From contig JANQPN010000027.1 of assembly GCA_028289455.1 (NCBI GenBank), positions 1-64,000 on the forward strand: a DNA stretch of 64,000 nt. Direction: 5' to 3'. The notes under the pieces are model-generated. The model searched no databases. It was not told where the DNA came from and saw nothing but the letters and a program-made list of their open reading frames with translations. Positions 36,872 through 47,040 of this stretch are shown one piece after another. The translations under genes and the position numbers were made by a program. This DNA is from Wenzhouxiangellaceae bacterium. GTDB lineage: Bacteria > Pseudomonadota > Gammaproteobacteria > Xanthomonadales > Wenzhouxiangellaceae. The stretch's first letter is position 1. Each line of letters opens with the position of its first letter.

Positions 36872-37294
36872 CTAATGTTTTCGCAATTCCTTGCGGATCA
36901 CCAGTTTTAATCCTGACCAGACCTGATCGACTGCGCATACTTTCACATCCACCAGACCCAGGGGCAGGATAATTTCACGAATTACATCTTCGGTAATGTC
37001 TGTGGGAACCCTGGATGCTTTCTTGGGCCAGGAAATCCAGATCATGCCATTCTGATGAATACGCTGCATGCAGGTTTGAATTTTTCCACTCAGCTGTGAG
37101 CGGCTTTTGCTGAAAAAGTGGATCATGTCCAGATTTTTACCCATGCGCTTTAACAGAGTAATGCTTTCCGACGCAGGAGCGATCAAATCGAGATAATCTG
37201 CAGGCGGATTGAAGACATACACTCTGTGGCCTGGCTTGATGCCCAGTTTTTTATACAGCGGTGTACCGGAATAGCCGGCTGGATGACTTGTCAT
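36872..37294 (-). CDS. DUF3052 family protein
   Basis: The ATG at 37294 opens with TSHPAGYSGTPLYKKLGIKPGHRV, given as residues 2-25. This is the distinctive N-terminus of DUF3052 proteins, and the motif MIWISWPKKAS follows near residue 88. The 140-residue product is a small cytoplasmic alpha/beta protein of unknown function. It is convergent with the GNAT gene and divergent from the thiolase gene. Confidence 0.8.
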   Translation of the reverse strand: MTSHPAGYSGTPLYKKLGIKPGHRVYVFNPPADYLDLIAPASESITLLKRMGKNLDMIHFFSKSRSQLSGKIQTCMQRIHQNGMIWISWPKKASRVPTDITEDVIREIILPLGLVDVKVCAVDQVWSGLKLVIRKELRKH

Positions 37295-37395
37295 GTGGGG
37301 CAGGAACCTCAAGATAAGGGATGTTAAAATCTACCTATCTTTACTGACCAGCTCAACCAGGCTGGTGAAGTAGCCAAATCAGGAGTTTATATCTT

Positions 37396-38571
37396 ATGAG
37401 CGATGCCTCTATCGTTATCGCGGGCGCCAAGCGCACGCCAATCGGATCATTTCAGGGACAATTCGACGGAGTGCCGGCACCGGAGCTGGGCGCGGCTGCC
37501 ATCAGTGCAGCGTTGGCGCAAAGCACTGTTGGTGCAGAAAGTGTTTCCGAAGTGATTATGGGTTGTGTGTTGCCCGCGGGGTTGGGGCAGGCACCGGCGC
37601 GTCAGGCATCGCTGGCTGCCGGTTTACCGCTGGGTACCGGATGCACCACCATCAATAAAGTCTGTGGGTCAGGCATGAAAGCCACCATGCTGGCGCATGA
37701 CCTGCTGAAAGCAGGATCAGCTGAGGTGGTTGTGGCCGGCGGTATGGAGTCAATGACCAATGCGCCGTATCTGCTGCCCAAAGCGCGCGGTGGTTATCGT
37801 ATGGGGCACGGACAGACGCTGGATCATATGTTTCTGGATGGGTTGCAAAATCCTTACGACCAGAAAATGATGGGCCAGTTTGCAGAAAGCTGTGCAGGAA
37901 AGTACACCTTCAGCCGGGAGGAGCAGGATACATTTTCAATAACATCGATCCAGCGCGCGATGGCGGCAATGCAGGCGGACTTCCAGGATGAAATCACCCC
38001 GGTTACCGTCAAAACCCGTAAGGGTGAGGTTGTGGTTGAGCAGGATCAGGAACCACCGACATGCAAAATTGAGAAAATTCCCAATCTGCGGCCGGCATTT
38101 GCCAAAGACGGCACAGTAACCGCAGCCAATTCTTCCAAGATTTCCGATGGAGCGGCTGCGCTGGTGGTGACTACCGCAGAATATGCTGCAGCAAATGACA
38201 TTGCCCCTCTGGCAACGATTATCGGTCATGCTACTCATGCTCAGGAGCCGGAGTGGTTTACCACAGCGCCGGTAGGTGCAATGACCAAACTGCTTGAAAA
38301 GGTCGGCTGGAGCGTAGAGGATGTTGATCTGTTTGAAATTAACGAAGCTTTTGCAGTGGTTACCATGGCTGCAATTCGTGAACTGAATCTTGACCCCGAT
38401 AAAGTCAATGTGAATGGCGGCGCATGTGCGCTGGGGCATCCTATTGGCGCAACCGGTGCACGGATTATTGTGACGCTGATCAACGCCCTGCGGCAGCGGG
38501 GGTTGAAGCGCGGTGTGGCGTCACTGTGTATCGGCGGTGGTGAAGCAACCGCGATTGCATTGGAAGTTTAA
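37396..38571 (+). CDS. Thiolase (acetyl-CoA C-acyltransferase)
   Basis: The 391-residue thiolase has the nucleophilic Cys90 in NKVCGSGMKA. The His-containing motif NGGACALGHPIGATGAR follows, then the C-terminal base in SLCIGGGEAT. It starts 10 bp after an AGGAG site. It condenses or cleaves acetoacetyl-CoA or 3-ketoacyl-CoA. Its position at the head of the liuBCDE genes suggests it cleaves the acetoacetyl-CoA arising from leucine degradation or handles the isoleucine branch. Confidence 0.95.
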   Translation: MSDASIVIAGAKRTPIGSFQGQFDGVPAPELGAAAISAALAQSTVGAESVSEVIMGCVLPAGLGQAPARQASLAAGLPLGTGCTTINKVCGSGMKATMLAHDLLKAGSAEVVVAGGMESMTNAPYLLPKARGGYRMGHGQTLDHMFLDGLQNPYDQKMMGQFAESCAGKYTFSREEQDTFSITSIQRAMAAMQADFQDEITPVTVKTRKGEVVVEQDQEPPTCKIEKIPNLRPAFAKDGTVTAANSSKISDGAAALVVTTAEYAAANDIAPLATIIGHATHAQEPEWFTTAPVGAMTKLLEKVGWSVEDVDLFEINEAFAVVTMAAIRELNLDPDKVNVNGGACALGHPIGATGARIIVTLINALRQRGLKRGVASLCIGGGEATAIALEV

Positions 38572-38589
38572 TCTGTAAAGAGGTAGACA

Positions 38590-40197
38590 ATGCCCAGGAT
38601 TCACAGCCAGATCAGTTCCAGCGATGCCGCGTTCCAGGACAATGCGGCGGCCATGCAGCAATTGGTGGAAGAGCTGCACCAACGCCAGCAGCAGATCAGG
38701 CTGGGTGGTCCTGAACGCAGCCGCAAAAAACATACCGACAGAGGCAAACTGTTGGTCAGAGAGCGGATTCGGGTGTTGCTGGATGACGGCAGCCCGTTTC
38801 TGGAAGTCTCCGGACTGGCGGCCTGGGGGTTGTATGATGATGCGGCACCGGCCGCCGGTGTAGTCGCCGGCATAGGCCGGGTACATGGACGGGAAGTGAT
38901 GGTGGTGGCCAATGATGCCACCGTCAAGGGCGGTACCTATTATCCGATAACAGTGAAGAAACACCTGCGGGCGCAGGAAATCGCGCTGGAAAACCATCTG
39001 CCGTGCATCTATCTGGTGGATTCCGGTGGTGCATTTCTGCCACTGCAGGATCAGGTGTTTCCCGATCGTGATCATTTCGGGCGGATTTTTTACAACCAGG
39101 CCCGATTATCAGCCAAAAACATTCCACAAATAGCCGTGGTGATGGGCTCATGTACTGCCGGCGGTGCCTATGTGCCGGCGATGTGTGACGAGTCCATTAT
39201 TGTCAAGGAACAGGGAACGATTTTTCTGGGTGGGCCGCCGCTGGTTAAAGCGGCTACCGGTGAAATTGTCGACGCTGAATCATTGGGTGGAGCTGATGTG
39301 CATACCAGTACCTCCGGTGTCGCTGATCACTTCGCAGAAGATGATACCCATGCATTGTCGATTGCACGGGACATTGTTAAACACCTGAACCGCTGGAAAC
39401 AAAGCAGCCTGCAGCACCGCAAACCTGTCGAGCCGGCTATGAACGCGGATGAGCTTTATGGAGTGATTCCCAAAGATACCCGTCATCCTATGGATGTGCA
39501 TGAGGTAATCGGCAGAATTGTTGATGAAAGTGAACTGCATGAGTTCAAGCCCCGCTACGGAAAAACCCTGGTTACCGGGTTTGCACATATATGGGGTTAC
39601 CCGGTTGGTATTATTGCCAACAACGGTATTCTGTTTGCGGAAAGTGCGCTCAAGGGAGCGCATTTTATTCAGTTGTGCAATCAGCGCAATATTCCTCTGG
39701 TGTTTCTGCAGAACATCAGCGGCTTCATGGTCGGTAAACAGTATGAGAATGCCGGCATCGCTAAAGACGGCGCCAAAATGGTGACCGCGGTAGCCTGCAG
39801 CCATGTTCCCAAATATACCGTGGTAATCGGTGGATCATTCGGTGCAGGCAACTATGCAATGTGCGGGCGTGCCTACCAGCCGCGGTTTATGTGGACCTGG
39901 CCAAATGCCCGCATTTCAGTAATGGGCGGGGAGCAGGCGGCCACGGTACTGGCAACCGTTAAGCGCGATGGTCTGGAAGCTGCAGGTCAGCAATGGCCGG
40001 AGGCCGAAGAGCAGGCATTCAAAGGTAAAATCAGCGAGCAATACGAAACGCAGGGCAATCCCTACTACGCTACAGCCAGGTTGTGGGATGACGGCATAAT
40101 CGACCCCAGGGATACCCGGCGGGTCTTGGGGCTGGCACTGTCAGCCGGACTGAATGCGCCAGTTGAACAGGATCGGTTCGGCGTATTCAGAATGTAG
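38590..40197 (+). CDS. liuB: Methylcrotonyl-CoA carboxylase, carboxyltransferase (beta) subunit
   Basis: The 535-residue protein is a carboxyltransferase of the acetyl/propionyl-CoA carboxylase beta type. Family stretches are [21 protein letters not shown] and [15 protein letters not shown] (residues about 55-75 and 185-205), with a [15 protein letters not shown] motif near residue 420. Together with the biotin subunit (40991) it carboxylates 3-methylcrotonyl-CoA to 3-methylglutaconyl-CoA. The gene order thiolase-liuB-liuC-liuD-liuE supports the leucine pathway over the propionyl-CoA pathway. Confidence 0.93.
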   Translation: MPRIHSQISSSDAAFQDNAAAMQQLVEELHQRQQQIRLGGPERSRKKHTDRGKLLVRERIRVLLDDGSPFLEVSGLAAWGLYDDAAPAAGVVAGIGRVHGREVMVVANDATVKGGTYYPITVKKHLRAQEIALENHLPCIYLVDSGGAFLPLQDQVFPDRDHFGRIFYNQARLSAKNIPQIAVVMGSCTAGGAYVPAMCDESIIVKEQGTIFLGGPPLVKAATGEIVDAESLGGADVHTSTSGVADHFAEDDTHALSIARDIVKHLNRWKQSSLQHRKPVEPAMNADELYGVIPKDTRHPMDVHEVIGRIVDESELHEFKPRYGKTLVTGFAHIWGYPVGIIANNGILFAESALKGAHFIQLCNQRNIPLVFLQNISGFMVGKQYENAGIAKDGAKMVTAVACSHVPKYTVVIGGSFGAGNYAMCGRAYQPRFMWTWPNARISVMGGEQAATVLATVKRDGLEAAGQQWPEAEEQAFKGKISEQYETQGNPYYATARLWDDGIIDPRDTRRVLGLALSAGLNAPVEQDRFGVFRM

Positions 40198-40199
40198 TC

Positions 40200-40988
40200 A
40201 TGACACAGTTCCTGGAATCACAAATAGAAAATGGCGTTGCCACAGTCAGGCTCAACCGGCCTGACCTGCATAATGCCTTCAATGCTCAGCTGATTGCAGA
40301 GCTGACCGACACATTTAACAGCCTCAATGACAGCCGCGATATTCGTGTGGTGGTGTTGACCGGTGCCGGGAAAAGTTTCTCGGCCGGCGCTGATCTTAAT
40401 TGGATGCGCGCGATGATTGATGCCAGTGAAGCGGAAAACCGGGAGGACTCCCTGCGTCTGGCGGCCATGTTCAGGGCTATCAATAATGTCAACAAACCGG
40501 TAATTGCCAGGGTAAACGGTCATGCCTTCGGTGGCGGGGTGGGGATGATTGCCTGTGCAGATATGGTAATAGCTGTTGAAAACGCCAAATTTGGTCTCAG
40601 CGAAGTGAAACTGGGGCTGATTCCGGCGACTATTGCACCCCTGGTGCAGGCTAAAATCGGACAGAGTCATATGCGCCGCTATGCAATCAGCGGAGAAACG
40701 TTCGGAGCCGAACAGGCCAGGCATATAGGTTTGGTGCATGAAGTTGCCGGCAGTGACGAGCTGGACGAGATTGTCTCACGGCATGTGTCTTTATTCCGGC
40801 AGGCAGGCCCGGTCGCTGCTGCCGAATGCAAGCAACTGGTCCGAACGGTGGCCGGCTTTGCCGGACAGAACGATACTGAGCAGGACACAGTCACCGCAGC
40901 CTGGATTGCACGGCTGCGCGTTTCAGAAGAAGGTCAGCAGGGGTTACGTGCTTTTTTGGAGAAGCAGGAACCGGGCTGGCGGAGTTAA
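40200..40988 (+). CDS. liuC: Enoyl-CoA hydratase family, likely methylglutaconyl-CoA hydratase
   Basis: The 262-residue crotonase carries the oxyanion-hole motifs FSAGADLNWM (about residue 58) and the second loop HAFGGGVGMIACADMVI (about 105). The spacing and LNWM are typical of LiuC. It starts two bases after the liuB stop and ends two bases before liuD. It hydrates 3-methylglutaconyl-CoA to HMG-CoA. No other crotonase role fits this context as well. Confidence 0.92.
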   Translation: MTQFLESQIENGVATVRLNRPDLHNAFNAQLIAELTDTFNSLNDSRDIRVVVLTGAGKSFSAGADLNWMRAMIDASEAENREDSLRLAAMFRAINNVNKPVIARVNGHAFGGGVGMIACADMVIAVENAKFGLSEVKLGLIPATIAPLVQAKIGQSHMRRYAISGETFGAEQARHIGLVHEVAGSDELDEIVSRHVSLFRQAGPVAAAECKQLVRTVAGFAGQNDTEQDTVTAAWIARLRVSEEGQQGLRAFLEKQEPGWRS

Positions 40989-40990
40989 GC

Positions 40991-43000
40991 ATGTTTAAAC
41001 GAGTATTAATTGCCAACCGGGGCGAAATTGCCTGTCGGGTTATTCGCACCTGCCGTCGGCTGGGTGTGGAAACCATTGCGGTTTATTCTGATGCAGATCG
41101 TGATGCGCAGCATGTCAGACTGGCTGATCATGCCTGTCATATCGGGCCGCCTGCGCCGGGCGAATCCTATCTGGATGCCGGTAAAATAATTTCAGCGGCT
41201 CAGCAGACCGGCGCACAGGCAGTGCACCCTGGCTATGGATTTCTGTCGGAAAATGCAGATTTCGCCAGACGTCTGGATGCTGCCGGAATCACTTTAATCG
41301 GACCTTCCCCGGAAACCATGGAGCAGATGGGCTCCAAAGCGGAAGCCAAACAAACCATGCGTGCTGCCGGTGTGCCGGTAGTGCCGGGTTACGATGGCGA
41401 TGAACAGGCTGACGACCACCTGCAGCGTGAAGCTGATGACATCGGATATCCTCTGATGCTTAAAGCTGCTGCCGGCGGTGGTGGCAAGGGTATGCGAATT
41501 GTCCGCGGTGCTGATGAGTTCATCGAAGCGTTGGCTTCGGCCCGGCGCGAGGCCCAGGGTGCTTTTGGCGATACCCGGATGATTATGGAGCGTTATCTGG
41601 AGGAACCCCGGCACATTGAAGTGCAGATTTTCGGTGATTCACACGGTAATGCGGTGCACTTGTTTGAACGGGATTGTTCCAGCCAGCGCCGCTATCAGAA
41701 AATAATCGAAGAGGCGCCGGCACCGACTTTGGCCGCAGATATGGCCCAGGCAATGCATGCAGCAGCGGTTCAGGCAGCCAAAGCAGTCAATTACCGGGGT
41801 GCCGGCACAGTCGAATTTATTGTATCCGGTGACGATTTTTACTTCATGGAAATGAACACCCGCCTGCAGGTGGAACACCCGGTCACCGAAATGATTACCG
41901 GCGTTGATCTGGTTGAGTGGCAATTGCGGGTAGCGGCAGGTGAACCTATACCAGCTGTACAGGAGCAGATTTCCCAACAGGGACATGCACTGGAAGCCAG
42001 GTTGTATGCCGAAGATCCGGAGGCCGGATTTTTGCCCAGTTCCGGTACATTGGAGCACCTGACTTTCCCACTCGAGAATGATGATCTTCGAGTGGAAACC
42101 GGTGTGGTTCAGGGGGATGCAGTAACCATCCACTATGATCCCATGATTGCCAAACTGGTGGTATGGGGTAATGACCGGAGTGTTGCCCTGCGGCGCTTGC
42201 AACAGGCTTTGGCCAGTACCTCAATCGGTGGATTGCAGTCCAACGTTGATTTTCTGATGCAGCTGGCGGCCCATCCGGTCTTTGTCAGCAATTCCATTCA
42301 TACCGCGTGGCTGGACAACAATCTGGATAAGATGCTGGCCGAGCAGCCAGACTGTCCTGATGAGGCAGTGATCTATCTGGCAGCCGGTTTATTTCTGATC
42401 TGCGGCTGTGATCAGCAACAGCATGGCTGTATCGATCCATGGTCTCCGTGGTCGGCTTCCGATGGCTGGCGCAACGGTTATTCCGGCAGGCAGGATGTGC
42501 TGATGGATTGTGCCGGTCAGCAATTTTGCGTATTTGCCTGGCAGGAAGGCAACGGTTATCGGATGCGGTTGCAGGATCAGCAGGAAGAAGTTCTGATTGA
42601 GCGGCCATGGATGCAGGGCAAAGGCGATATCGGTTTTGCCGGTATGCAATGGCAGGACCATCAGTTGAAAGCCCAGGTGCACTGTCAGGCTGACAGCATG
42701 GAACTGCTGACAGGTGGCCGGCGCTGGCGCTTCCAGCGTCAATCGCCGTTTGCCGGATTAACAGCTGGGCGGCAGCAGGACGACCATATTGCTGCACCGA
42801 TGCCGGGACGAATTATTGCAGTTAATGTTGAGGCCGGGGACAGCGTCAGTGAAGGCCAGACACTGGTGGTAATGGAAGCGATGAAGATGGAAATTTCCCT
42901 GAAAGCGCCGATGGACGGAACAGTGGCTTCAGTTGCCGTTGGCACTGGGGACTTTGTGGAATCCGGTGCCGATGTGGTCGAGCTGGATAGCAGTGAGTAG
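40991..43000 (+). CDS. liuD: Methylcrotonyl-CoA carboxylase, biotin-carboxylase/biotin-carrier (alpha) subunit
   Basis: The 669-residue protein has the biotin carboxylase ATP-grasp domain (N-terminal, starting FKRVLIANRGEIACRVIRT; Gly-rich AAGGGGKGMR near residue 160; MNTRLQVEHPVTE near 290). The C-terminal biotinyl domain carries Lys632 in EAMKME. The spacer between them contains a less conserved region of about 120 residues. It supplies carboxybiotin to LiuB. Length matches MCC alpha. It is the fourth gene of the cluster. Confidence 0.95.
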   Translation: MFKRVLIANRGEIACRVIRTCRRLGVETIAVYSDADRDAQHVRLADHACHIGPPAPGESYLDAGKIISAAQQTGAQAVHPGYGFLSENADFARRLDAAGITLIGPSPETMEQMGSKAEAKQTMRAAGVPVVPGYDGDEQADDHLQREADDIGYPLMLKAAAGGGGKGMRIVRGADEFIEALASARREAQGAFGDTRMIMERYLEEPRHIEVQIFGDSHGNAVHLFERDCSSQRRYQKIIEEAPAPTLAADMAQAMHAAAVQAAKAVNYRGAGTVEFIVSGDDFYFMEMNTRLQVEHPVTEMITGVDLVEWQLRVAAGEPIPAVQEQISQQGHALEARLYAEDPEAGFLPSSGTLEHLTFPLENDDLRVETGVVQGDAVTIHYDPMIAKLVVWGNDRSVALRRLQQALASTSIGGLQSNVDFLMQLAAHPVFVSNSIHTAWLDNNLDKMLAEQPDCPDEAVIYLAAGLFLICGCDQQQHGCIDPWSPWSASDGWRNGYSGRQDVLMDCAGQQFCVFAWQEGNGYRMRLQDQQEEVLIERPWMQGKGDIGFAGMQWQDHQLKAQVHCQADSMELLTGGRRWRFQRQSPFAGLTAGRQQDDHIAAPMPGRIIAVNVEAGDSVSEGQTLVVMEAMKMEISLKAPMDGTVASVAVGTGDFVESGADVVELDSSE

Positions 43001-43011
43001 GCGCACCAAGT

Positions 43012-43932
43012 ATGGCTGAGTTTGTGAAAATTGTTGAAGTCGGCGCACGAGACGGATTGCAGAACGAGCGATCAATTGTGCCGGTGTTTGTTAAGCAGGA
43101 GTTGATCCGTCGCCTGGGGCGTACCGGTTTGCAGGTGGTGGAAGCCACCAGCTTTGTCAGCCCAGACTGGGTGCCGCAACTGGCTGATGCCGAAGAAGTC
43201 ATGGCTGGTTTGAAACGTCAACCCGGGGTTGCCTATCCGGTACTGGTGCCAAACCTTAAAGGCATGCAGCGTGCGATGGCAGCAGGCGCCCGGGAAATTG
43301 CAGTATTCGCTGCAGCTTCGGAAGCATTCAGTCAAAAGAACACCAATTGCAGTATCGCTGAATCGATTGAGCGCTTTCGTCCGGTTATTGAAACTGCGCG
43401 CGAGCATGATATCTGGGTGAGGGGGTATATTTCCTGTGTGCTGGGGTGTCCTTACCAGGGTGAGGTGAACCTGAAGGATGTGGTTCGGGTAGCCGAAGCT
43501 TTGATAGAGCTGGGCTGCGCGGAAATCTCACTGGGCGATACCATTGGTATCGGCACGCCCCACAACGCCGCCAATATGCTGAATGCTGTATCTGAAGCAG
43601 TACCGATGGATCAGCTGGCGGTGCATTTTCATGATACCTACGGCCAGGCGCTGGCAAATATTCTGGCCTGCGTTGAACAGGGCGTAAGAATTATCGACTG
43701 CAGCGTGGCGGGCCTGGGAGGCTGTCCATATGCGCGTGGCGCTACCGGCAATGTAGCCACTGAAGATGTTGTTTATATGCTGGAAGGCCTGGGTTATCAG
43801 ACCGGTATCGAGCTGGACCGTTTGGCAGAGGTCGGTGCATGGATTACCAACCAGCTGCAAAAACCAAATTACAGCCGGGCAGGTACTGCAAGGCTGGCTT
43901 CAATGCCGGTGAACCCGGTGATGTTTACCTGA
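43012..43932 (+). CDS. liuE: Hydroxymethylglutaryl-CoA lyase
   Basis: The 306-residue TIM-barrel protein begins with the metal/substrate motif VGARDGLQNE and ends with the signature GLGGCPYARGATGN, which contains the catalytic Cys. The HFHDTYGQ segment provides His ligands. It splits HMG-CoA into acetyl-CoA and acetoacetate, the last step of leucine degradation. It is the last gene of the liu cluster; the convergent kinase gene follows. Confidence 0.95.
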   Translation: MAEFVKIVEVGARDGLQNERSIVPVFVKQELIRRLGRTGLQVVEATSFVSPDWVPQLADAEEVMAGLKRQPGVAYPVLVPNLKGMQRAMAAGAREIAVFAAASEAFSQKNTNCSIAESIERFRPVIETAREHDIWVRGYISCVLGCPYQGEVNLKDVVRVAEALIELGCAEISLGDTIGIGTPHNAANMLNAVSEAVPMDQLAVHFHDTYGQALANILACVEQGVRIIDCSVAGLGGCPYARGATGNVATEDVVYMLEGLGYQTGIELDRLAEVGAWITNQLQKPNYSRAGTARLASMPVNPVMFT

Positions 43933-43956
43933 TCAGTTGCTCAATTTAATCTCGGG

Positions 43957-46290
43957 TCACTGCTGCGCAGCGGCCTGAATACCTTCAAGCTGGGCAATCG
44001 CATCAGTGAAATTGCCCTCAGAATGCCGGAAGATAGCAAGGGCATCCGTTGCCTGCTGCGCGGCATCATCATGATCTGCAGTGGCAGCATACAGTCTTGC
44101 CAGTGTCTGGTGTGCTTTGCCGATGCGCCAATGGCCGGCGGGGTAGGCACTTTTTGCAATGGCAAGCGCTTCCATGGCATTGCCTTCAGCATTGGCATAT
44201 TCAGCCATGACAATTTGTGTGCCGGCCAGATTCAGCAGGGCAGTAGCTATCTGCGGATGGTTTGCTCCCAGGGTCTGACGACGGATCTCAACAGACCGGG
44301 AAAACAGCTCCATGGCCGGTTGGTATTTTTGCTGAGAATAAAAGATAAACGCGTAATTGTTCAATGCAATGGCGTAGCTGGGGTGCGCTATGCCGACTGA
44401 GTTTTCCAGCAGGGCCAGGGTATTGTCAAAGGCTTTCTCGGCTTCACCGAAATTACCCAGACTTTCTTCTGCAGTAGCCAGATTGCCCCAGATATTCGCA
44501 CGTGTTTCATCACTGATGAAGGCTGCCTGTTGTGCCAGCTGCAGAGCCTGTCTCGAATGTTCGGCGCTGGTTGCATGCTCACCGGCTTCAGTCTGCATGG
44601 CTGACCAATTGGCCAGGATATCGACTTTCAATTTAACAGCACGCTCTGAATTCTGCTCGCCGAGCAGCTGCATGGCTTCGGAAAAATGCAGATTTCCTTC
44701 CTGATAGGCACTGTCCCACCAATCCATGATGCCCAGACCACCCAGTGATTCAGCCTGATCCAGCACACTGCCGAACTGATTGCGCAATGCCAGGGATTGC
44801 TCGAACTGCTGCCGGGAAACCACAGTTTCCCCGAGATTCTGCAACGCATAGCCAATGGCATAACGCATTTCCGCTTCCAGTAACGGTTGACCGGTAAATT
44901 GCTCGGCAATGGTTGGAACAGCTTGCTGAAGAGCGCCCGCCAGGGTAGCAGATTCTGTATTTTCAAAAGGATCGGACCTACCGATCATGGACACCAGAAA
45001 CTGTTTTGCGGCTTCAGCACGGCTGGCCTGTTGATTGGCCTCAATCACCTGCCGGCTGATGACAATCAGCGCTACAGCCAGTATTGCGAAGGCGCTGGCG
45101 GAGGCCAGGCAGGCTGCCGGGTGTCTGGTGATGAATTTCCTTAAACGGTACCAGCGTGAAGCGCCGCGTGCCGCCACTGGAAAGCCGGATAAATGATTCT
45201 GTATATCGGTTGTCAGCGCTTGCGCGGATGCGTAACGCTGAGTGGGGGATTTGTGCATTGCAGTCATGATGATGCGATCAACATCACCACGCAGTAATGC
45301 GCAAAGATGGTTGGCATCGGGTAACCCGTCTGGAATATTTTGCGGCTTTTTTCCGGCAGCGCTGCTGGGGTTGTCTGGAATGCTCTCACAGACAATTCGT
45401 TCTATTCCTGCAGGGGTTAACTGATCAATTCGGTATGGTCTGCTGCCGCACAACAATTCATACATCAGCACGCCCAGTGCATAGATATCTGAAGCCCTGG
45501 ATACCGGCTTGCCGCGAACCTGTTCAGGACTGGCATAATCCGGCGTGAGGCTCAGTTCACCGATACGGGTGTTGGATGTATCCTGGTCCGTGTGCGCATC
45601 AATCTGCTTGGCGATACCGAAATCTATCAGTTTCGGTTCTCCGTCTGCGCCAACCAGAATGTTGTCCGGTTTCAGGTCACGATGCACGATATTACGCTGG
45701 TGGGCTGCATGTAGTGCTGTGCATACCTTCTGCATCAATTGCAGCCGTTGAGTCAGGTTCAGCCGGTGCTGTTGGCAGAATGCCGTAATGGGCAGGCCTT
45801 CAATCAACTCCATGACGACGTACGGAGTACGGTCTTCCGCAGTGCCACCATCAATCAGCCGGGCAATCCCGGGGTGCTCAAGATGAGCAAGTATCTGGCG
45901 TTCACGATGAAACCGCTGCAGGCTACCGGCTGAAAAGTGGCTGTGCCGGAAAAGTTTGATGGCAACATCCTGCTCGTATAAACCGTCGGCCCGCCTGCCC
46001 CGGTATACCGTGCCCATTCCGCCACTGCCGAGTTCAGTGCTGATTTCAAATGCGCCGACCTGCATGCCTATGGGGTTGGAGAAATTCAGATGACTGAATA
46101 CCGGTGAGACCAGATCGCCTTCAGCCTGGTCAGCAGCATATAAGCGCATAACCTGATTCAATAGCTGCTCATCATGACCGCACTGGCTGATCAGCCATTC
46201 ACGTCGAAGTTCATCCGGCTGTTCCAGGCTGGCGGTAAACTGTTCCAGTGCCAGCCGTTTGTAGGTCAGTTTGCCGGGCCGGTCACTCAT
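43957..46290 (-). CDS. Membrane Ser/Thr protein kinase with TPR tail
   Basis: The 777-residue protein has an N-terminal segment of about 75 residues, then a Hanks-type kinase domain (about residues 80-360). Visible motifs are the Gly loop LGSGGMGTV, Lys112 in VAIKLF, the HRDLKPDN loop with Asp205 and the DFG Asp223. One transmembrane helix (about 393-413) separates it from an extracytoplasmic TPR-like region (about 430-770). All catalytic residues are present. The gene overlaps the ECF sigma gene (46287-46850) by 4 bp, a common kinase/sigma pair in some Gammaproteobacteria. It may phosphorylate FHA clients such as that at 9949 (inference). Confidence 0.93.
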   Translation of the reverse strand: MSDRPGKLTYKRLALEQFTASLEQPDELRREWLISQCGHDEQLLNQVMRLYAADQAEGDLVSPVFSHLNFSNPIGMQVGAFEISTELGSGGMGTVYRGRRADGLYEQDVAIKLFRHSHFSAGSLQRFHRERQILAHLEHPGIARLIDGGTAEDRTPYVVMELIEGLPITAFCQQHRLNLTQRLQLMQKVCTALHAAHQRNIVHRDLKPDNILVGADGEPKLIDFGIAKQIDAHTDQDTSNTRIGELSLTPDYASPEQVRGKPVSRASDIYALGVLMYELLCGSRPYRIDQLTPAGIERIVCESIPDNPSSAAGKKPQNIPDGLPDANHLCALLRGDVDRIIMTAMHKSPTQRYASAQALTTDIQNHLSGFPVAARGASRWYRLRKFITRHPAACLASASAFAILAVALIVISRQVIEANQQASRAEAAKQFLVSMIGRSDPFENTESATLAGALQQAVPTIAEQFTGQPLLEAEMRYAIGYALQNLGETVVSRQQFEQSLALRNQFGSVLDQAESLGGLGIMDWWDSAYQEGNLHFSEAMQLLGEQNSERAVKLKVDILANWSAMQTEAGEHATSAEHSRQALQLAQQAAFISDETRANIWGNLATAEESLGNFGEAEKAFDNTLALLENSVGIAHPSYAIALNNYAFIFYSQQKYQPAMELFSRSVEIRRQTLGANHPQIATALLNLAGTQIVMAEYANAEGNAMEALAIAKSAYPAGHWRIGKAHQTLARLYAATADHDDAAQQATDALAIFRHSEGNFTDAIAQLEGIQAAAQQ

Positions 46291-46850
46291 GTAGCAGGGG
46301 TCAGTTCGCTACGCAGGTATGCCCGGGCGGCACGCCAGTTGCGGTTAACAGTTGCTGTTGACAGATTCAGCGCGGTAGCCGTTTCCGGAATGGTCAGGCC
46401 ACCGAAAAAACGAAGCTCGGCGATGATGGCCTGCTGCCGGTTAAATTTTTCAAGTTGATCCAAAGCGCTGTCGATTGTTAGTGTGTCAATGATGTCAGGC
46501 TGGCCGCTGTCAATGCTGACAGTGAGAGTGACTTGCCGCGCTTTATGTCGGTTGGATTGTGATTTGCGGGCAATATCAACCAGTACCTGCCGCATCGCCC
46601 TGGCGCAAACAGCCAGATAGTGCTGCCGGTTCTGCCAGTCGATTTGCTGAGCGGACTGTAATTTCAGGTAAGCTTCGTGCACCAGTTGAGTCGGCTGAAG
46701 CTCATTGCGGCTGCTTTCCCTGGCTAACTGACGGCGGGCTATCGTTTTAAGTTCCTGATAGGCCAGCTGGACAATACTGTGGTGAGCATGTTGATCACCT
46801 TGTTGCCATTGTTTCAGTAAAACAGTCAGTTGGTCAGTCGCGATGGTCAT
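46287..46850 (-). CDS. ECF-like sigma factor paired with the kinase
   Basis: The 187-residue protein has sigma region 2 (NELQPTQLVHEAYLKL, then HYLAVCARAMRQVLVDIAR, about residues 45-95). Region 4 has GLTIPETATALNLSTATVNRNWR (about 150-172). It matches the ECF-type family often located next to kinase-TPR genes. The 4-bp overlap with the downstream kinase means coordinate translation. The kinase probably controls it or is its regulator; target promoters are not identifiable here. Confidence 0.9.
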   Translation of the reverse strand: MTIATDQLTVLLKQWQQGDQHAHHSIVQLAYQELKTIARRQLARESSRNELQPTQLVHEAYLKLQSAQQIDWQNRQHYLAVCARAMRQVLVDIARKSQSNRHKARQVTLTVSIDSGQPDIIDTLTIDSALDQLEKFNRQQAIIAELRFFGGLTIPETATALNLSTATVNRNWRAARAYLRSELTPAT

Positions 46851-47040
46851 AAGAAGTTATAAGCGCTGCTTGTTTCAGTGTAGCCGCAGCAGTTCACCGA
46901 TACAATTGAACACTTCAGCCGGCATGTTATTCTGTGCGCCCGGCGCGCTTGCAAGTGATCTCACATGGGTGGTTGGAAAGCGGCTGCCTGCGCCTTACAT
47001 AGAAGGTGTTTATCAATCGATACGTTGTAAAGGACAAATC

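Noticed and set aside
41639..42202. Open frame antisense to liuD
   Set aside because: It overlaps the ATP-grasp coding region and has no start site or domain of its own.
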